The notes under the pieces: model-generated | Databases searched by the model: none | Seen by the model: only the letters and a program-made list of their open reading frames with translations | Told to the model about the DNA's origin: nothing | Shown here: one piece after another, positions 34,783-42,889 of the stretch | Position numbering within the stretch: position 1 is the stretch's first letter | How the letters are laid out: every line of letters begins with the position of its first letter | Assembly: GCA_964344185.1 (NCBI GenBank) | Contig: CAYFMN010000021.1 | Location: forward strand, 1-64,000 | DNA length: 64,000 nt | DNA from: JAJDAT01 sp964344185 | GTDB taxonomy: Bacteria; Nitrospinota; Nitrospinia; Nitrospinales; JAJDAT01 | Direction: 5' to 3' | Program-made: the position numbers and the translations under genes

Positions 34783-35448
34783 TCATTCGGATTTCGAGTA
34801 ACTTTCTAAGCTTTCTTGAGCCTTAGAAAATGCGTTATCAAATAAGTCGTTTTTCAAGTCGTTTTGGATTTCTTCATTTTCTATTAAACTGGCTAGGAAG
34901 TTTTTTCTGTTTGCGATATCAGTTATTTTAACTTTAGCTAATTGACGCATTTTTTCTTGTAGGCGTATATTTAAAGTATCTGTCTGATTGATTAGTTTTG
35001 GCAATTCTTTTTCGAGTCGTTCGCGAATCGTTTTTGCCATAAGAGGACTTTTGCCTTGAGTTGAAACAGCTATTTGGATTGTATCGTCGATATTAATAAT
35101 AGATGGATGACTAAAATCACTTGTTTCCGGGTCGTCAACACAGTATGCGTAGCATCTATTTTTTTTTGCATTTTCAGTTATTTTACGATTCAGTTCTTTA
35201 TCATCGGTGGCTGCCATAACTAAAATTGCTTGTCCGAATTCATCTAAATTTATATTTTGATCAAGCCGAGCAATTAATAGTCGAATCTTTTTTGCTTTTG
35301 CAAAAGCAATAATTTGATTGGAAGGTCTTTCTGCTATTACAAAAATTTTGCAGTTTTGAGGAAGCATACTTTCGACCTTACTTGTCGCTTCTTTGCCGCC
35401 GCCAAATATAAAGACCTGTTTGCCGTTTAGATCTAAATCGACTATCAC
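34783..35448 (-). CDS. Precorrin-2 dehydrogenase / sirohydrochlorin ferrochelatase (Met8/CysG N-terminal type)
   Basis: 221 aa. NAD-binding FIFGGGKEATSKVESML, MAATDDKELNRKITENAKK and YAYCVDDPETSDFSHPSI, IQIAVSTQGKSPLMAKTIRERLE match the CysG N-terminal module, without the methyltransferase half. It oxidises precorrin-2 and may insert iron to give siroheme, the cofactor of the reductase at 19716-21845. GTG start with AGGAG 9 bases upstream inside the end of the preceding gene, 3 bases after its stop. Confidence 0.85.
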   Translation of the reverse strand: MIVDLDLNGKQVFIFGGGKEATSKVESMLPQNCKIFVIAERPSNQIIAFAKAKKIRLLIARLDQNINLDEFGQAILVMAATDDKELNRKITENAKKNRCYAYCVDDPETSDFSHPSIINIDDTIQIAVSTQGKSPLMAKTIRERLEKELPKLINQTDTLNIRLQEKMRQLAKVKITDIANRKNFLASLIENEEIQNDLKNDLFDNAFSKAQESLESYSKSE

Positions 35449-35451
35449 GAC

Positions 35452-37006
35452 TTAACTCCTTTCAGTTTCGTGAAATTTGTAGCAAGAATTGATTAGCTCG
35501 GTTTCAAATTTTAATTTTTGAGCTTGCTTTAAAAACTTTTGGCCTTCTTTACATTGGTAAAATGGAAAATCCAGCAGTAGTCTACCAATGGTATAGCGAC
35601 CATTCTCAAACTGTTTCCGATCAAAACCAGACATCATAACGTAATCTTTTGCCGAACGCATACGAGTCCAATCCCACCGATTTTTATTTCTCAATATATC
35701 ATGACGAAATAGAAATCGAGCAATGGTTTCGCCCATAAGTAAATGTCCGTTAATGTTGGGGTGTACGTGTTCCAGAAAGAAATTTTCTCCTAATATTCCG
35801 TTTCCGGAGTATTTTTTGAGTGATTTTTCCATATTAATAACTGGAACTTTTTGTTCTTTTCCAACTTGTTGGACTATTGAGTTCATTTTAGAGCAGCTTC
35901 TCAAATGGAGCTTATCTAAGTCTCTTGCCAATTCGAAATGCGTTTGAGCTTTGGAATACTCAGAAGAAGCTATATATATTTTCCCTATTTGATAGTGGGA
36001 CTTCGCGTAATTAAAATCTAATTCTATAGCTTTTTTACTAATCTCGATAGCTTCTTTAAGTTTGTTTTCATTTAAAAAAATCTTTGCTTGATTCAGCAAT
36101 GCTTCAATTTTTTTTTTGGAATCCTTGGAGCTAGTTGATGACTTTAAAGGCTCAAAGTCGCTTAAGTTAGAAGCCAACGAAGAAAAAATTAATTGTACGT
36201 TTTTGCTTCGGGCCAAAGTCGCCATCTCGGTTAAATTCAGTTTATAATTAGTTTCTGTAATTTCATGATCATGCGCGCTCCACGAGACTTTTGATTTTTT
36301 TAACATAGCGCGAAAAAGATTTACCGGTTCGGAATTCTTTTCCCTAAAAAACGATCTTATTTTTAGAACCGCTAATTTCGTTAAAAGAAATAGCTTGGAG
36401 TTTTGAAGAAATATAATGGATTGAATTAAGAATCGATTTTTACCTAGGTTAATGGTGGAGTTGGTCCCAAAATGGCCAATAAACTCGTTATGTCCTGTGT
36501 ACACAATTATTAAATCGGGTTTTTGATTTACGATATGTTTGAAAATATCTAAAACAGCGAAGCTGCTTATTGCATCGTAACCGGCATTTATTATTTCGAT
36601 ATTATTGTTTGGTAGGACATCCTTTAAAATATTTTGTAAAAAACCTGAATAGCTTATAGTCCTTTTAGTGAAAGGAAAACCTCGGGTTGTCGATCCTCCT
36701 AAGAGAAAGATACGAAAAGTTTTTTCTTTTTTGAGGCTTGTAAACTCTGTGTCTGGAAACCAGGGAGAGTTTTTAAATATTTTTTCAAAATCTACTTGTA
36801 AATGGCTAAAATAATGCAATGCTATATATTGAGTGTTTAGCGATTGCTTTGAAATTAATGTCTCATTGTTGTCTTTTAAGATAAAATNNNNNNNNNNCAA
36901 AGTTTGTAAGTCTCAAAATTCCTTCTACAGCGAATAAAATTAGTAACCCAAAGATAAAAAGCAAGCACTTGCTGAAGGCGGTATTTTGGTTCAAATAATC
37001 AGCCAT
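35452..37006 (-). CDS. SGNH/GDSL-hydrolase-fold protein with TPR repeats (interrupted by gap)
   Basis: The gene starts at the ATG at 37006 (MADYLNQNTAFSK, then a membrane helix LLFIFGLLILFAVEGILRL) and continues across a 10-N gap into a frame ending at 35452. Across the placed gap the two parts are off frame by one, so the true gap should be a multiple of three bases. Features: GGSTTRGFPF (nucleophile block), VYTGHNEFIGHFG, two or more TPRs (LNENKLKEAIEISKKAIEL, YAKSHYQIGKIYIASSEYS) and ENFFLEHVHPNINGH with the catalytic His. Similar membrane-anchored SGNH/TPR proteins are found near polysaccharide or envelope genes; substrate unknown. Confidence 0.8.
36888..36897. other. Assembly gap (10 N) inside the SGNH gene
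   Basis: Ten undetermined bases between RLTNF and FILKDNNETL of the same predicted protein. The placeholder length puts the two sides out of frame. Confidence 0.98.
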
Positions 37007-37179
37007 GGTTTGCTTGCCTCAATTAAAAAGATAAATGACTTTACTTCATATCATACTTTCCTATTTGATATCAGCTAAATCCTATTCTTAAATTAAGAAT
37101 CTTCTACTGTTGGGATGTTAAGTAATAATTTGTAGCAGTCTACAAAAGTTTGTTAATTAGATAATTAAGACTTCTTTTT

Positions 37180-37452
37180 ATGGAAATTAGAATAACTTCC
37201 GTTAAAATTTATCCTTTTGATCCGGGGGAGCCTACGGCTAAGATAAAAGCCTATGCCGAAATCACCTTGGAAAACTGTATAACAATTAAAGGGTTTAAAG
37301 TTGTGCAGGACAAAAGGGGAGGGATGTTTGTTGGATTTCCAAGTCAAAAAGGCAGAGATGGAAACTATAGGGATACAGTGATCCCTTTGAATTCTGAGGT
37401 TAGGAATAAGATTCGAGATGAAGTGCTGGAAGCATTCCGTAAGTTTTATTGA
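37180..37452 (+). CDS. spoVG: SpoVG family RNA/DNA-binding regulator
   Basis: 90 aa. The conserved SpoVG pattern is complete: ITSVKIYPF, AKIKAYAEITLENCITIKGFKVV, GMFVGFPSQKGRDGNYRDTVIPLN and a C-terminal helix (RNKIRDEVLEAFRKF). SpoVG proteins bind nucleic acid and regulate gene expression in non-sporulating bacteria as well, so the name does not imply sporulation. Its 3' end overlaps the ferredoxin gene on the opposite strand by 7 bases. Confidence 0.93.
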   Translation: MEIRITSVKIYPFDPGEPTAKIKAYAEITLENCITIKGFKVVQDKRGGMFVGFPSQKGRDGNYRDTVIPLNSEVRNKIRDEVLEAFRKFY

Positions 37453-37946
37453 TCTTTTGCAGCAATGAAGTTAACTTTGACATTTCCAGTTATATTGGTT
37501 TGGCAACAAAGTCTTATTCCTTCTTTATAGTCTAGTTTTTCTAAAATTTCTTTTTCGATATCGTTTTTGGGATTAATATTTTCTGCTCCTTCCAATATTT
37601 CTATAGCGCAAAGACCACAATCCCCATTCCCTTCGCAGGTTCCTGTAAGTCCAAATCCTTCGTCTTCAGCGAGAGAGTAAATAGTGTCCGATGAAAAAAA
37701 AGAAGGGACTGATTTCCCCAACTTTTCATAACGTACTACAGGAACAGGTACGGAATTATTTTCTCTTTCAAGGGTCATTAGCAAATTAATTTTGCTTTTG
37801 ATTTTGAAAGGCATTTCAGTGGTTCGTTGTTTTAAACTCTGGATATGGGAATCCAGATCTTCTAAATCTTTCTCCAACGATTTGACCTTGAAGAAAGAAA
37901 AGCTTAAAGCTAATAAAGCCAATATTCCAAAAATTATTTCAATCAT
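37446..37946 (-). CDS. Membrane-anchored 2Fe-2S ferredoxin
   Basis: 166 aa. An N-terminal membrane helix (~2-20) and a coiled-coil (~22-45) lead to a plant-type ferredoxin domain from ~75. Cluster ligands: GTCEGNGDCGLCAIE gives C-x5-C-x2-C, and the fourth Cys lies in IRLCCQTNI. Such a domain carries one low-potential 2Fe-2S cluster; the redox partner is unknown. It overlaps the preceding gene by 8 bases and converges with spoVG. Confidence 0.85.
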   Translation of the reverse strand: MIEIIFGILALLALSFSFFKVKSLEKDLEDLDSHIQSLKQRTTEMPFKIKSKINLLMTLERENNSVPVPVVRYEKLGKSVPSFFSSDTIYSLAEDEGFGLTGTCEGNGDCGLCAIEILEGAENINPKNDIEKEILEKLDYKEGIRLCCQTNITGNVKVNFIAAKDQ

Positions 37947-38346
37947 TTTTTAGTTCTCTATCGTTCAGTGCAATCAGTAATCGTTCTACTGGAACGTTGC
38001 GTTCTTCGGCGCGGGTTGAAAGGATACCGGTAAAGGAGTTTTTATCCTTTTTTTTAATAATTTTAAATTTTTCTAATACTTTTTTCGCCTCTGGGTCCTC
38101 TACTATTTGTTCTATAGGGGTATCGCTTCGATATTTTAAACAGTCAAACTTTTTAGCGGAGTCATAATGTATGCGAGCTAACTGGTTCTTTATATAATCC
38201 TCGGCGTCGTCTAACTTAAAAGATAAGTCTTGAGTGGAAGCGGTGATAATAGCGATCAATTTTTTTAGTTTGGAAATCCGCCAAATTTGCAAAGCCGAAA
38301 GAGCTATTAGAAAAAAGAAAATGGCGATAATTAAGCCAGATGGCAT
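37939..38346 (-). CDS. Membrane-anchored DUF1858-like protein
   Basis: 135 aa. N-terminal helix (~4-22), an amphipathic coiled-coil (~25-60), then a C-terminal domain with TPIEQIVEDPEAKKVLEKF, which resembles the DUF1858 start (pattern IxEIVexxPEaxxvLxkf) but lacks its Cys pair. The organisation (helix, coil, domain) mirrors the downstream ferredoxin, whose gene it overlaps by 8 bases, so the two may form a membrane complex. Family call is tentative. Confidence 0.6.
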   Translation of the reverse strand: MPSGLIIAIFFFLIALSALQIWRISKLKKLIAIITASTQDLSFKLDDAEDYIKNQLARIHYDSAKKFDCLKYRSDTPIEQIVEDPEAKKVLEKFKIIKKKDKNSFTGILSTRAEERNVPVERLLIALNDRELKND

Positions 38347-38367
38347 AGTCTATTTTTCTCCTGACAA

Positions 38368-41196
38368 TTAGTTCTCGGTAATTTTTACGGTTTTATAAAG
38401 AAAGTTTTTAAAGCTAACAAACTTGGGTCTTTCTGAAGGAATTCCTGGATCTTGACATACTTTCATTTTTACGGCTAAACCCGGAAGACTGGCGCTAAAT
38501 CTCAATTTAGCTTTTTCTATAATGGCTTTTACCATATCCCGAGTCATCTGATTATTTTTGAAAGGTTTGTGTATTTCTTCCCAAAAATCGCTTTCTCCAG
38601 ATTCCATCTTCCCTAATATTTGGTCAATCACTAAATCGTTTGACGTTTCTTTTTCAGGAAAAGGGGAGATCGCATGCAGGCCGGCGGCTGCAGCGACTTC
38701 CTCTTTAGAAATAGTTAAACCTTTTCTAAAGAGCATGGCTCTGAGTAAGATATTTCTAAGTTCGCGGACATTACCTCGATAGTTGTAAGATTTTAAGAAA
38801 CCAATAGCTTCTGAGTCTAAAATAGGTTTTGGAGTTTCTTCTACATTTTTATAATGAGTGTGAAATAGCTTGCTTAAAAAATGTATAGCAAGATCTTCAA
38901 TGTCTTCTTTTCGTTGATTTAGGGAAGGTATTTGGAAGCTAAATTCGTTTAGTCTGTGGAATAAATCTTCTCTAAAACGTCCCATTTCAATTTCTTCTCT
39001 AAGGTTTTTATTTGTGGCCGCCACGAAAAAAATTTTTGAGTATCTTGGTTCATTTTCGCCCAGTCTTGTAAACACTCCGGTATCTAAAAAACGCAGTAAC
39101 TGAACTTGGGTTTTTGAATCGATGTCGCCAATCTCGTCCATAAAAACCACGCCGCCGGCAGCTTCTTCTAGGATTCCGCAACGGTTGTATTCTGCTCCTG
39201 TAAAAGCGCCTTTTTTATGACCGAATAATTCGCCGTAGGTTAATTCTCCTGTATACGCCGCTATATTTGTTTTTTTGACAAGTAATTTAAAGTTTTTTCC
39301 TTTTTCTTTTCTGAATATTTCGTCTAAGCGAGAGTATATATTATTAAAGAAGAATTCTTTGCCCGAGCCTGTGCTGCCTGTAATAAGCAGGGAAGGCAAT
39401 CCCATCAAAGTTTCCGGATGTACATTGTTTTCCCATTGCAGCATTCTGTTGCATATGGATTGGACGACAATATCAATTTGGCTGACTAGCGAATGAATTT
39501 TTTCACTTTTACCAATTACGTTACCAAAATAGTAGGAAGATACTTTAGGATCTCTATATTCGATATCTCGCGTTAGTTGACTCATTTCTTCGCGAATGTT
39601 TTCTATTTGAATTAAGCTATAGACTTTTGGACTAATCAACCTTGCTACAATTTGGAGCAAGTCTTTATCTTCTTTTCGAAATTTTTGATCTTTAAAGCTG
39701 TCCTGGTTAATTACCCCTAATACATTGTTTCCTAAAATAATAGGAACGGCTATTTCAGAGAGAATGTTTTCCGTTAGGCTTGTGTAAAAGCCTTTAGTTT
39801 GCGCGCTGTCTTTAACATTTTGGACAAGTAAAGGTCTTGCCAGGTTCGCGCAATATCCTGTTAAGGATCTGGAATCTCTTGGAAGCTCTTTTCCGCCTAC
39901 CGGAAGTATCGGAATGCGACTTTTTTTCCAGCCTTTAGATTTTGCTCCGACAAGATTTCCTTTTTCGTCTTCAACGATGAGCCATGGTTTGTTATCTATA
40001 GTCTTTAAGATTGAAATTGTGCCTCCAGCGGCTCCCAATAGTTCAGTTGTTTTGTCGATAATCTTAGTTAAAAAAGACTGAAGAGAAGTGTCTTCGTCCG
40101 ATAATAATTGCTCGATTTCACTTAATACCTCTATTTCAATCCTCGCAAGGCCTTCGTCCATAATAAGCTTTTCAAGCATAGAAGCATGCTCTTCCAATTG
40201 TCTTTTTTCAAATGCGTTAAATTGATGAGGGGCATCGGTGTAATAATTAACGGCGCAAATAAATTGTCCTGTTTTTTCATGGAATTTGGGAATTTGATAC
40301 AAAGAGACTAAATCTAATTGCTCCGCAATGGGTTTTCTCATGAACTTTTCGTTCATGATGTTTTCTATATAAATAGAAGTAGACACTTGATCATGAGCGA
40401 TAAGTCCCTTTTCCGCGTCATATTTAAGAATTCGATTGATCAAATTTTCATCGTTCAGAATGCTCATTTGATCTTTAGTGTTATAAATTTCGGCGTTTTC
40501 CTCATTTTTTGAGTAAGCGGCCAAAACCTCCACCATATCTGTAGTATTTAGTTGAGGATTATTTATAGACTTTGGATTTGCTGGGACCAATACGGAAGCT
40601 AAAGTTAATTTATCAATTAGTTTTACTGCCGAGCGGACCATCATCAAAGCTGCTTCTTTTTTTTGGGCAAGGTCTAAATGCTTGGAAAATTCAATTTTTT
40701 GATGAAAGTTTTTCGCTTTTTCTAGAAATGGACTATTTGTTGAGATGAACGACTCAATATCAGCAATTTGATCTTGGGTTAAATGTGCTTTTTCGTCTAT
40801 CCAGTCCAAGCTAAGAGCCCCAATAGACCGCAATTGATAGTTTATTGGAAAAACAGCGGAGCATTTTATACCTGATTTTTGTCCGATAGGACTGGATACC
40901 TTCGGTGTGCCCTTTGGTAAATCCCAGGAAATAATAGCTTTATTTTCATAAAAGGCTTTATAAATCAATGATTCTTTTGGGGATATGAACTGAGTTGGTT
41001 GATCTTCTGTCTGATTTTCTTCGGCCACATAATGGCAAATGAGCATACCTTCGTAAAGGTCTTCCAGATAAATTTGAGCCATGGAGCAATTATGGAGTTT
41101 TTTAAGCCCTGTGGAAATAAAATGTAAGATATCTGAAAGGTTTTCTTTCCCAAAGCCTTCAATTATTTTGCTTAATTTTTCTAGAGAAGCATTCAT
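38368..41196 (-). CDS. Sigma-54-dependent activator with multiple GAF domains
   Basis: 942 aa. About three N-terminal GAF-like sensor regions (~15-150, ~180-350, ~365-530), then a sigma-54-interacting AAA+ domain from ~560 to ~800: Walker A LLITGSTGSGKEFFF, the GAFTGA loop intact in KKGAFTGAEYN, Walker B GGVVFMDEIGDID, and VRELRN sensor II. The C-terminus (MTRDMVKAIIEKAK...FVSFKNFLYK) looks like the alternative helix-turn-helix region of this class rather than a canonical Fis domain. No receiver domain, so it probably senses a small ligand. Divergent from flgB, which has a matching sigma-54 promoter. Confidence 0.92.
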   Translation of the reverse strand: MNASLEKLSKIIEGFGKENLSDILHFISTGLKKLHNCSMAQIYLEDLYEGMLICHYVAEENQTEDQPTQFISPKESLIYKAFYENKAIISWDLPKGTPKVSSPIGQKSGIKCSAVFPINYQLRSIGALSLDWIDEKAHLTQDQIADIESFISTNSPFLEKAKNFHQKIEFSKHLDLAQKKEAALMMVRSAVKLIDKLTLASVLVPANPKSINNPQLNTTDMVEVLAAYSKNEENAEIYNTKDQMSILNDENLINRILKYDAEKGLIAHDQVSTSIYIENIMNEKFMRKPIAEQLDLVSLYQIPKFHEKTGQFICAVNYYTDAPHQFNAFEKRQLEEHASMLEKLIMDEGLARIEIEVLSEIEQLLSDEDTSLQSFLTKIIDKTTELLGAAGGTISILKTIDNKPWLIVEDEKGNLVGAKSKGWKKSRIPILPVGGKELPRDSRSLTGYCANLARPLLVQNVKDSAQTKGFYTSLTENILSEIAVPIILGNNVLGVINQDSFKDQKFRKEDKDLLQIVARLISPKVYSLIQIENIREEMSQLTRDIEYRDPKVSSYYFGNVIGKSEKIHSLVSQIDIVVQSICNRMLQWENNVHPETLMGLPSLLITGSTGSGKEFFFNNIYSRLDEIFRKEKGKNFKLLVKKTNIAAYTGELTYGELFGHKKGAFTGAEYNRCGILEEAAGGVVFMDEIGDIDSKTQVQLLRFLDTGVFTRLGENEPRYSKIFFVAATNKNLREEIEMGRFREDLFHRLNEFSFQIPSLNQRKEDIEDLAIHFLSKLFHTHYKNVEETPKPILDSEAIGFLKSYNYRGNVRELRNILLRAMLFRKGLTISKEEVAAAAGLHAISPFPEKETSNDLVIDQILGKMESGESDFWEEIHKPFKNNQMTRDMVKAIIEKAKLRFSASLPGLAVKMKVCQDPGIPSERPKFVSFKNFLYKTVKITEN

Positions 41197-41462
41197 TAAA
41201 CATTCGAGGGGAGTATTAAAAAATATTCTAACAACTTAATACATTATAGTGCTTTTGATGATTATTTCGTAAAAAGGCAGCAAGAAAATTGGCGTTTAAT
41301 CTCTACAAACCGTCAATTATTTGTTTATAAAAGGAAAATTTGGGCTTAATTGATTGGAAACTAAAAACTATTCTCTATTTTTTATTTTTTAGAGATTCTC
41401 TAATGGTTTTAAAAATAAATAGTTATGCTGTTTTTGGCGACGTCCTTTATTTTTGTTTGTTT

Positions 41463-41477
41463 TGGCATGAGGCTTGC
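41463..41477 (+). promoter_or_regulatory. Sigma-54 (-24/-12) promoter of flgB-fliE
   Basis: TGGCATGAGGCTTGC matches the consensus TGGCACG-N4-TTGC in all specified bases but one, with the invariant GG (41464-41465) and GC (41476-41477) ten bases apart. Transcription would start near 41488, leaving a ~17-base leader containing AGGAG (41495-41499) before the flgB ATG at 41506. The rest of the 41197-41505 space is AT-rich with no gene. Confidence 0.8.
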
Positions 41478-41505
41478 TTTGTTAAATAGCGAAAGGAGAC
41501 GACTT

Positions 41506-41931
41506 ATGTTAGTAGACAAGATTTTATTCGGGGATCGAGTTCCATTAGTATTAAAAAAGAACCTAGATTTTCAGTCTCAGCGTAATTTACTAATTTCGAG
41601 CAATATTACCAACATGAACACTCCTGGTTATAAAGCTCAAGATTTAAATTTTCAAGATCAATTAAAAGAAGCAATTGATCTTGGCAATCAACTTTCTGTA
41701 AAAACGACCGATAAGAAACACATGGGACCTTCAAATGAAAGTTTGAAATCCCTGGAACCTAAGGTTTTTGAAGAAAAGGATGCAGCGCGTTCTGATGGAA
41801 ATAATGTGAATATTGATAAAGAAATGATGAAACTGTCCGAAAACCAAATTATGTATAATGCAACTATTCAAATTATGGCAAAAAGAGGTTCCACCTTGAG
41901 GAGCGCCGTAACAGAAACTGCGGCTCAATAA
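41506..41931 (+). CDS. flgB: Flagellar basal-body rod protein FlgB
   Basis: 141 aa from the ATG at 41506, which has AGGAG 6 bases upstream and lies just after a sigma-54 promoter; the open frame extends to 41425 but would begin upstream of the promoter. FlgB signatures: N-terminal RNLLISSNITNMNTPGYKAQDLNF, and the C-terminal NNVNIDKEMMKLSENQIMYNATIQIM. It forms the proximal rod with FlgC and FlgF. Here fliE follows directly, without flgC. Confidence 0.93.
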   Translation: MLVDKILFGDRVPLVLKKNLDFQSQRNLLISSNITNMNTPGYKAQDLNFQDQLKEAIDLGNQLSVKTTDKKHMGPSNESLKSLEPKVFEEKDAARSDGNNVNIDKEMMKLSENQIMYNATIQIMAKRGSTLRSAVTETAAQ

Positions 41932-41991
41932 TTCGGGTTGACAATAATTGATAAAAGCCTTATTTTATATATGATTATAAAGGCATAAGCT

Positions 41992-42306
41992 ATGGGCGAT
42001 ATAACTTTAGAAAGCAATTTAAAAGCGGTTCTTGGACCGGGGTTTCAGGAGAAACCCGGAGTAGAAACGGCGAAAACCGAAGATGGTAAAACATTTTCTG
42101 AAACTTTGGCCGAGTCTTTAGGGAAAGTCAACGACCTTCAGCAAGAAGCTGATACCGCTATTGAAGAGTTAGTTTCTGGAAAATCCCAAAATATCCACGA
42201 GACAATGATTGCTGTAGGCAAGGCCGATATTGCCTTTAGAATGACCATGCAAGTAAGGAATAAAATAGTCGAAGCTTACCAGGAAGTATTAAGGATGCAG
42301 GTATAA
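41992..42306 (+). CDS. fliE: Flagellar hook-basal body complex protein FliE
   Basis: 104 aa. The C-terminal half is diagnostic: QEADTAIEELVSGKSQNIHETMIAVGKADIAFRMTMQVRNKIVEAYQEVLRMQ. FliE links the MS ring to the rod and is needed for export of rod proteins. 60 bases separate it from flgB, and a strong terminator follows 14 bases after its stop, so the operon contains only these two genes. Confidence 0.94.
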   Translation: MGDITLESNLKAVLGPGFQEKPGVETAKTEDGKTFSETLAESLGKVNDLQQEADTAIEELVSGKSQNIHETMIAVGKADIAFRMTMQVRNKIVEAYQEVLRMQV

Positions 42307-42320
42307 ATAAAATTTTTTAA

Positions 42321-42352
42321 AGCCCCCGGTTTTGCCGGGGGCTTTTTTTTTT
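42321..42352 (+). terminator. Rho-independent terminator after fliE
   Basis: Perfect 9-bp GC-rich stem AGCCCCCGG / CCGGGGGCT with a 5-base loop, followed by a run of ten T. It is the strongest intrinsic terminator seen in the window. Confidence 0.95.
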
Positions 42353-42460
42353 GGCTTTGTCAAATTTTATAACCGTCGCAAGTTAGAAACCGATATAATA
42401 TTTTATTAAGTAAATGAGTTCAAAGCTCAAAGATAAACGCCTACCCAATTGGGGGAAAAT

Positions 42461-42868
42461 ATGAAAGCGCAATTTATAAAGATTTTCTTGGGAGTCGCAT
42501 TTATTTTAATTTCATCATCTTTAAGCAGCGTTTGGGCGCAATCTACTGGCCATGCAAGCGTTGGATTAGGTCATGGAGAAGAAGGATACCTTCATCTTGA
42601 AGAGATGATAAAACACTTTGAATTTGGTATGCAAATGCCAGACGCTAGTTCTGATTTAAAAATGCATGGAGCTCAAGCTTTAAAACACGCTAACGAAGCG
42701 AAAAAACATTATGACGAAGCCCTTAAACACGCTTCTGAGGCCTTAGGAAGACCCGCTAGAAACCCTATGATGGGAGGTATGGGAGAAGGGTCCGATCATT
42801 CACATGAAGAAGGCTCAAACCATTCTCATGACGAAGGTTCTGGTATGGGACGCGGTCCACGGTATTAA
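42461..42868 (+). CDS. Small periplasmic His-rich protein, SmbP-like
   Basis: 135 aa from the ATG at 42461, preceded by GGGGG; an upstream in-frame TTG at 42449 is within the ribosome-binding region. Signal peptide ends VWA-Q. The mature protein has helices patterned as HxxEAxKHxxEALKH (HANEAKKHYDEALKHASEAL), like the small metal-binding protein SmbP known from ammonia-oxidising Nitrosomonas, then a Gly/Met-rich segment and HSHEEGSNHSHDEG, which is a likely metal-binding tail. Probable copper or other divalent-metal binding in the periplasm; the family call is by pattern. Confidence 0.7.
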   Translation: MKAQFIKIFLGVAFILISSSLSSVWAQSTGHASVGLGHGEEGYLHLEEMIKHFEFGMQMPDASSDLKMHGAQALKHANEAKKHYDEALKHASEALGRPARNPMMGGMGEGSDHSHEEGSNHSHDEGSGMGRGPRY

Positions 42869-42889
42869 AGGTACGAGAAAAGGTTGTCT

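Noticed and set aside
41388..41403. TTAGAGATTCTCTAA upstream of flgB as a fourth repeat copy
   Set aside because: It resembles only the terminal arm of the intergenic element; the inner stem and the GCGATAGC segment are absent.
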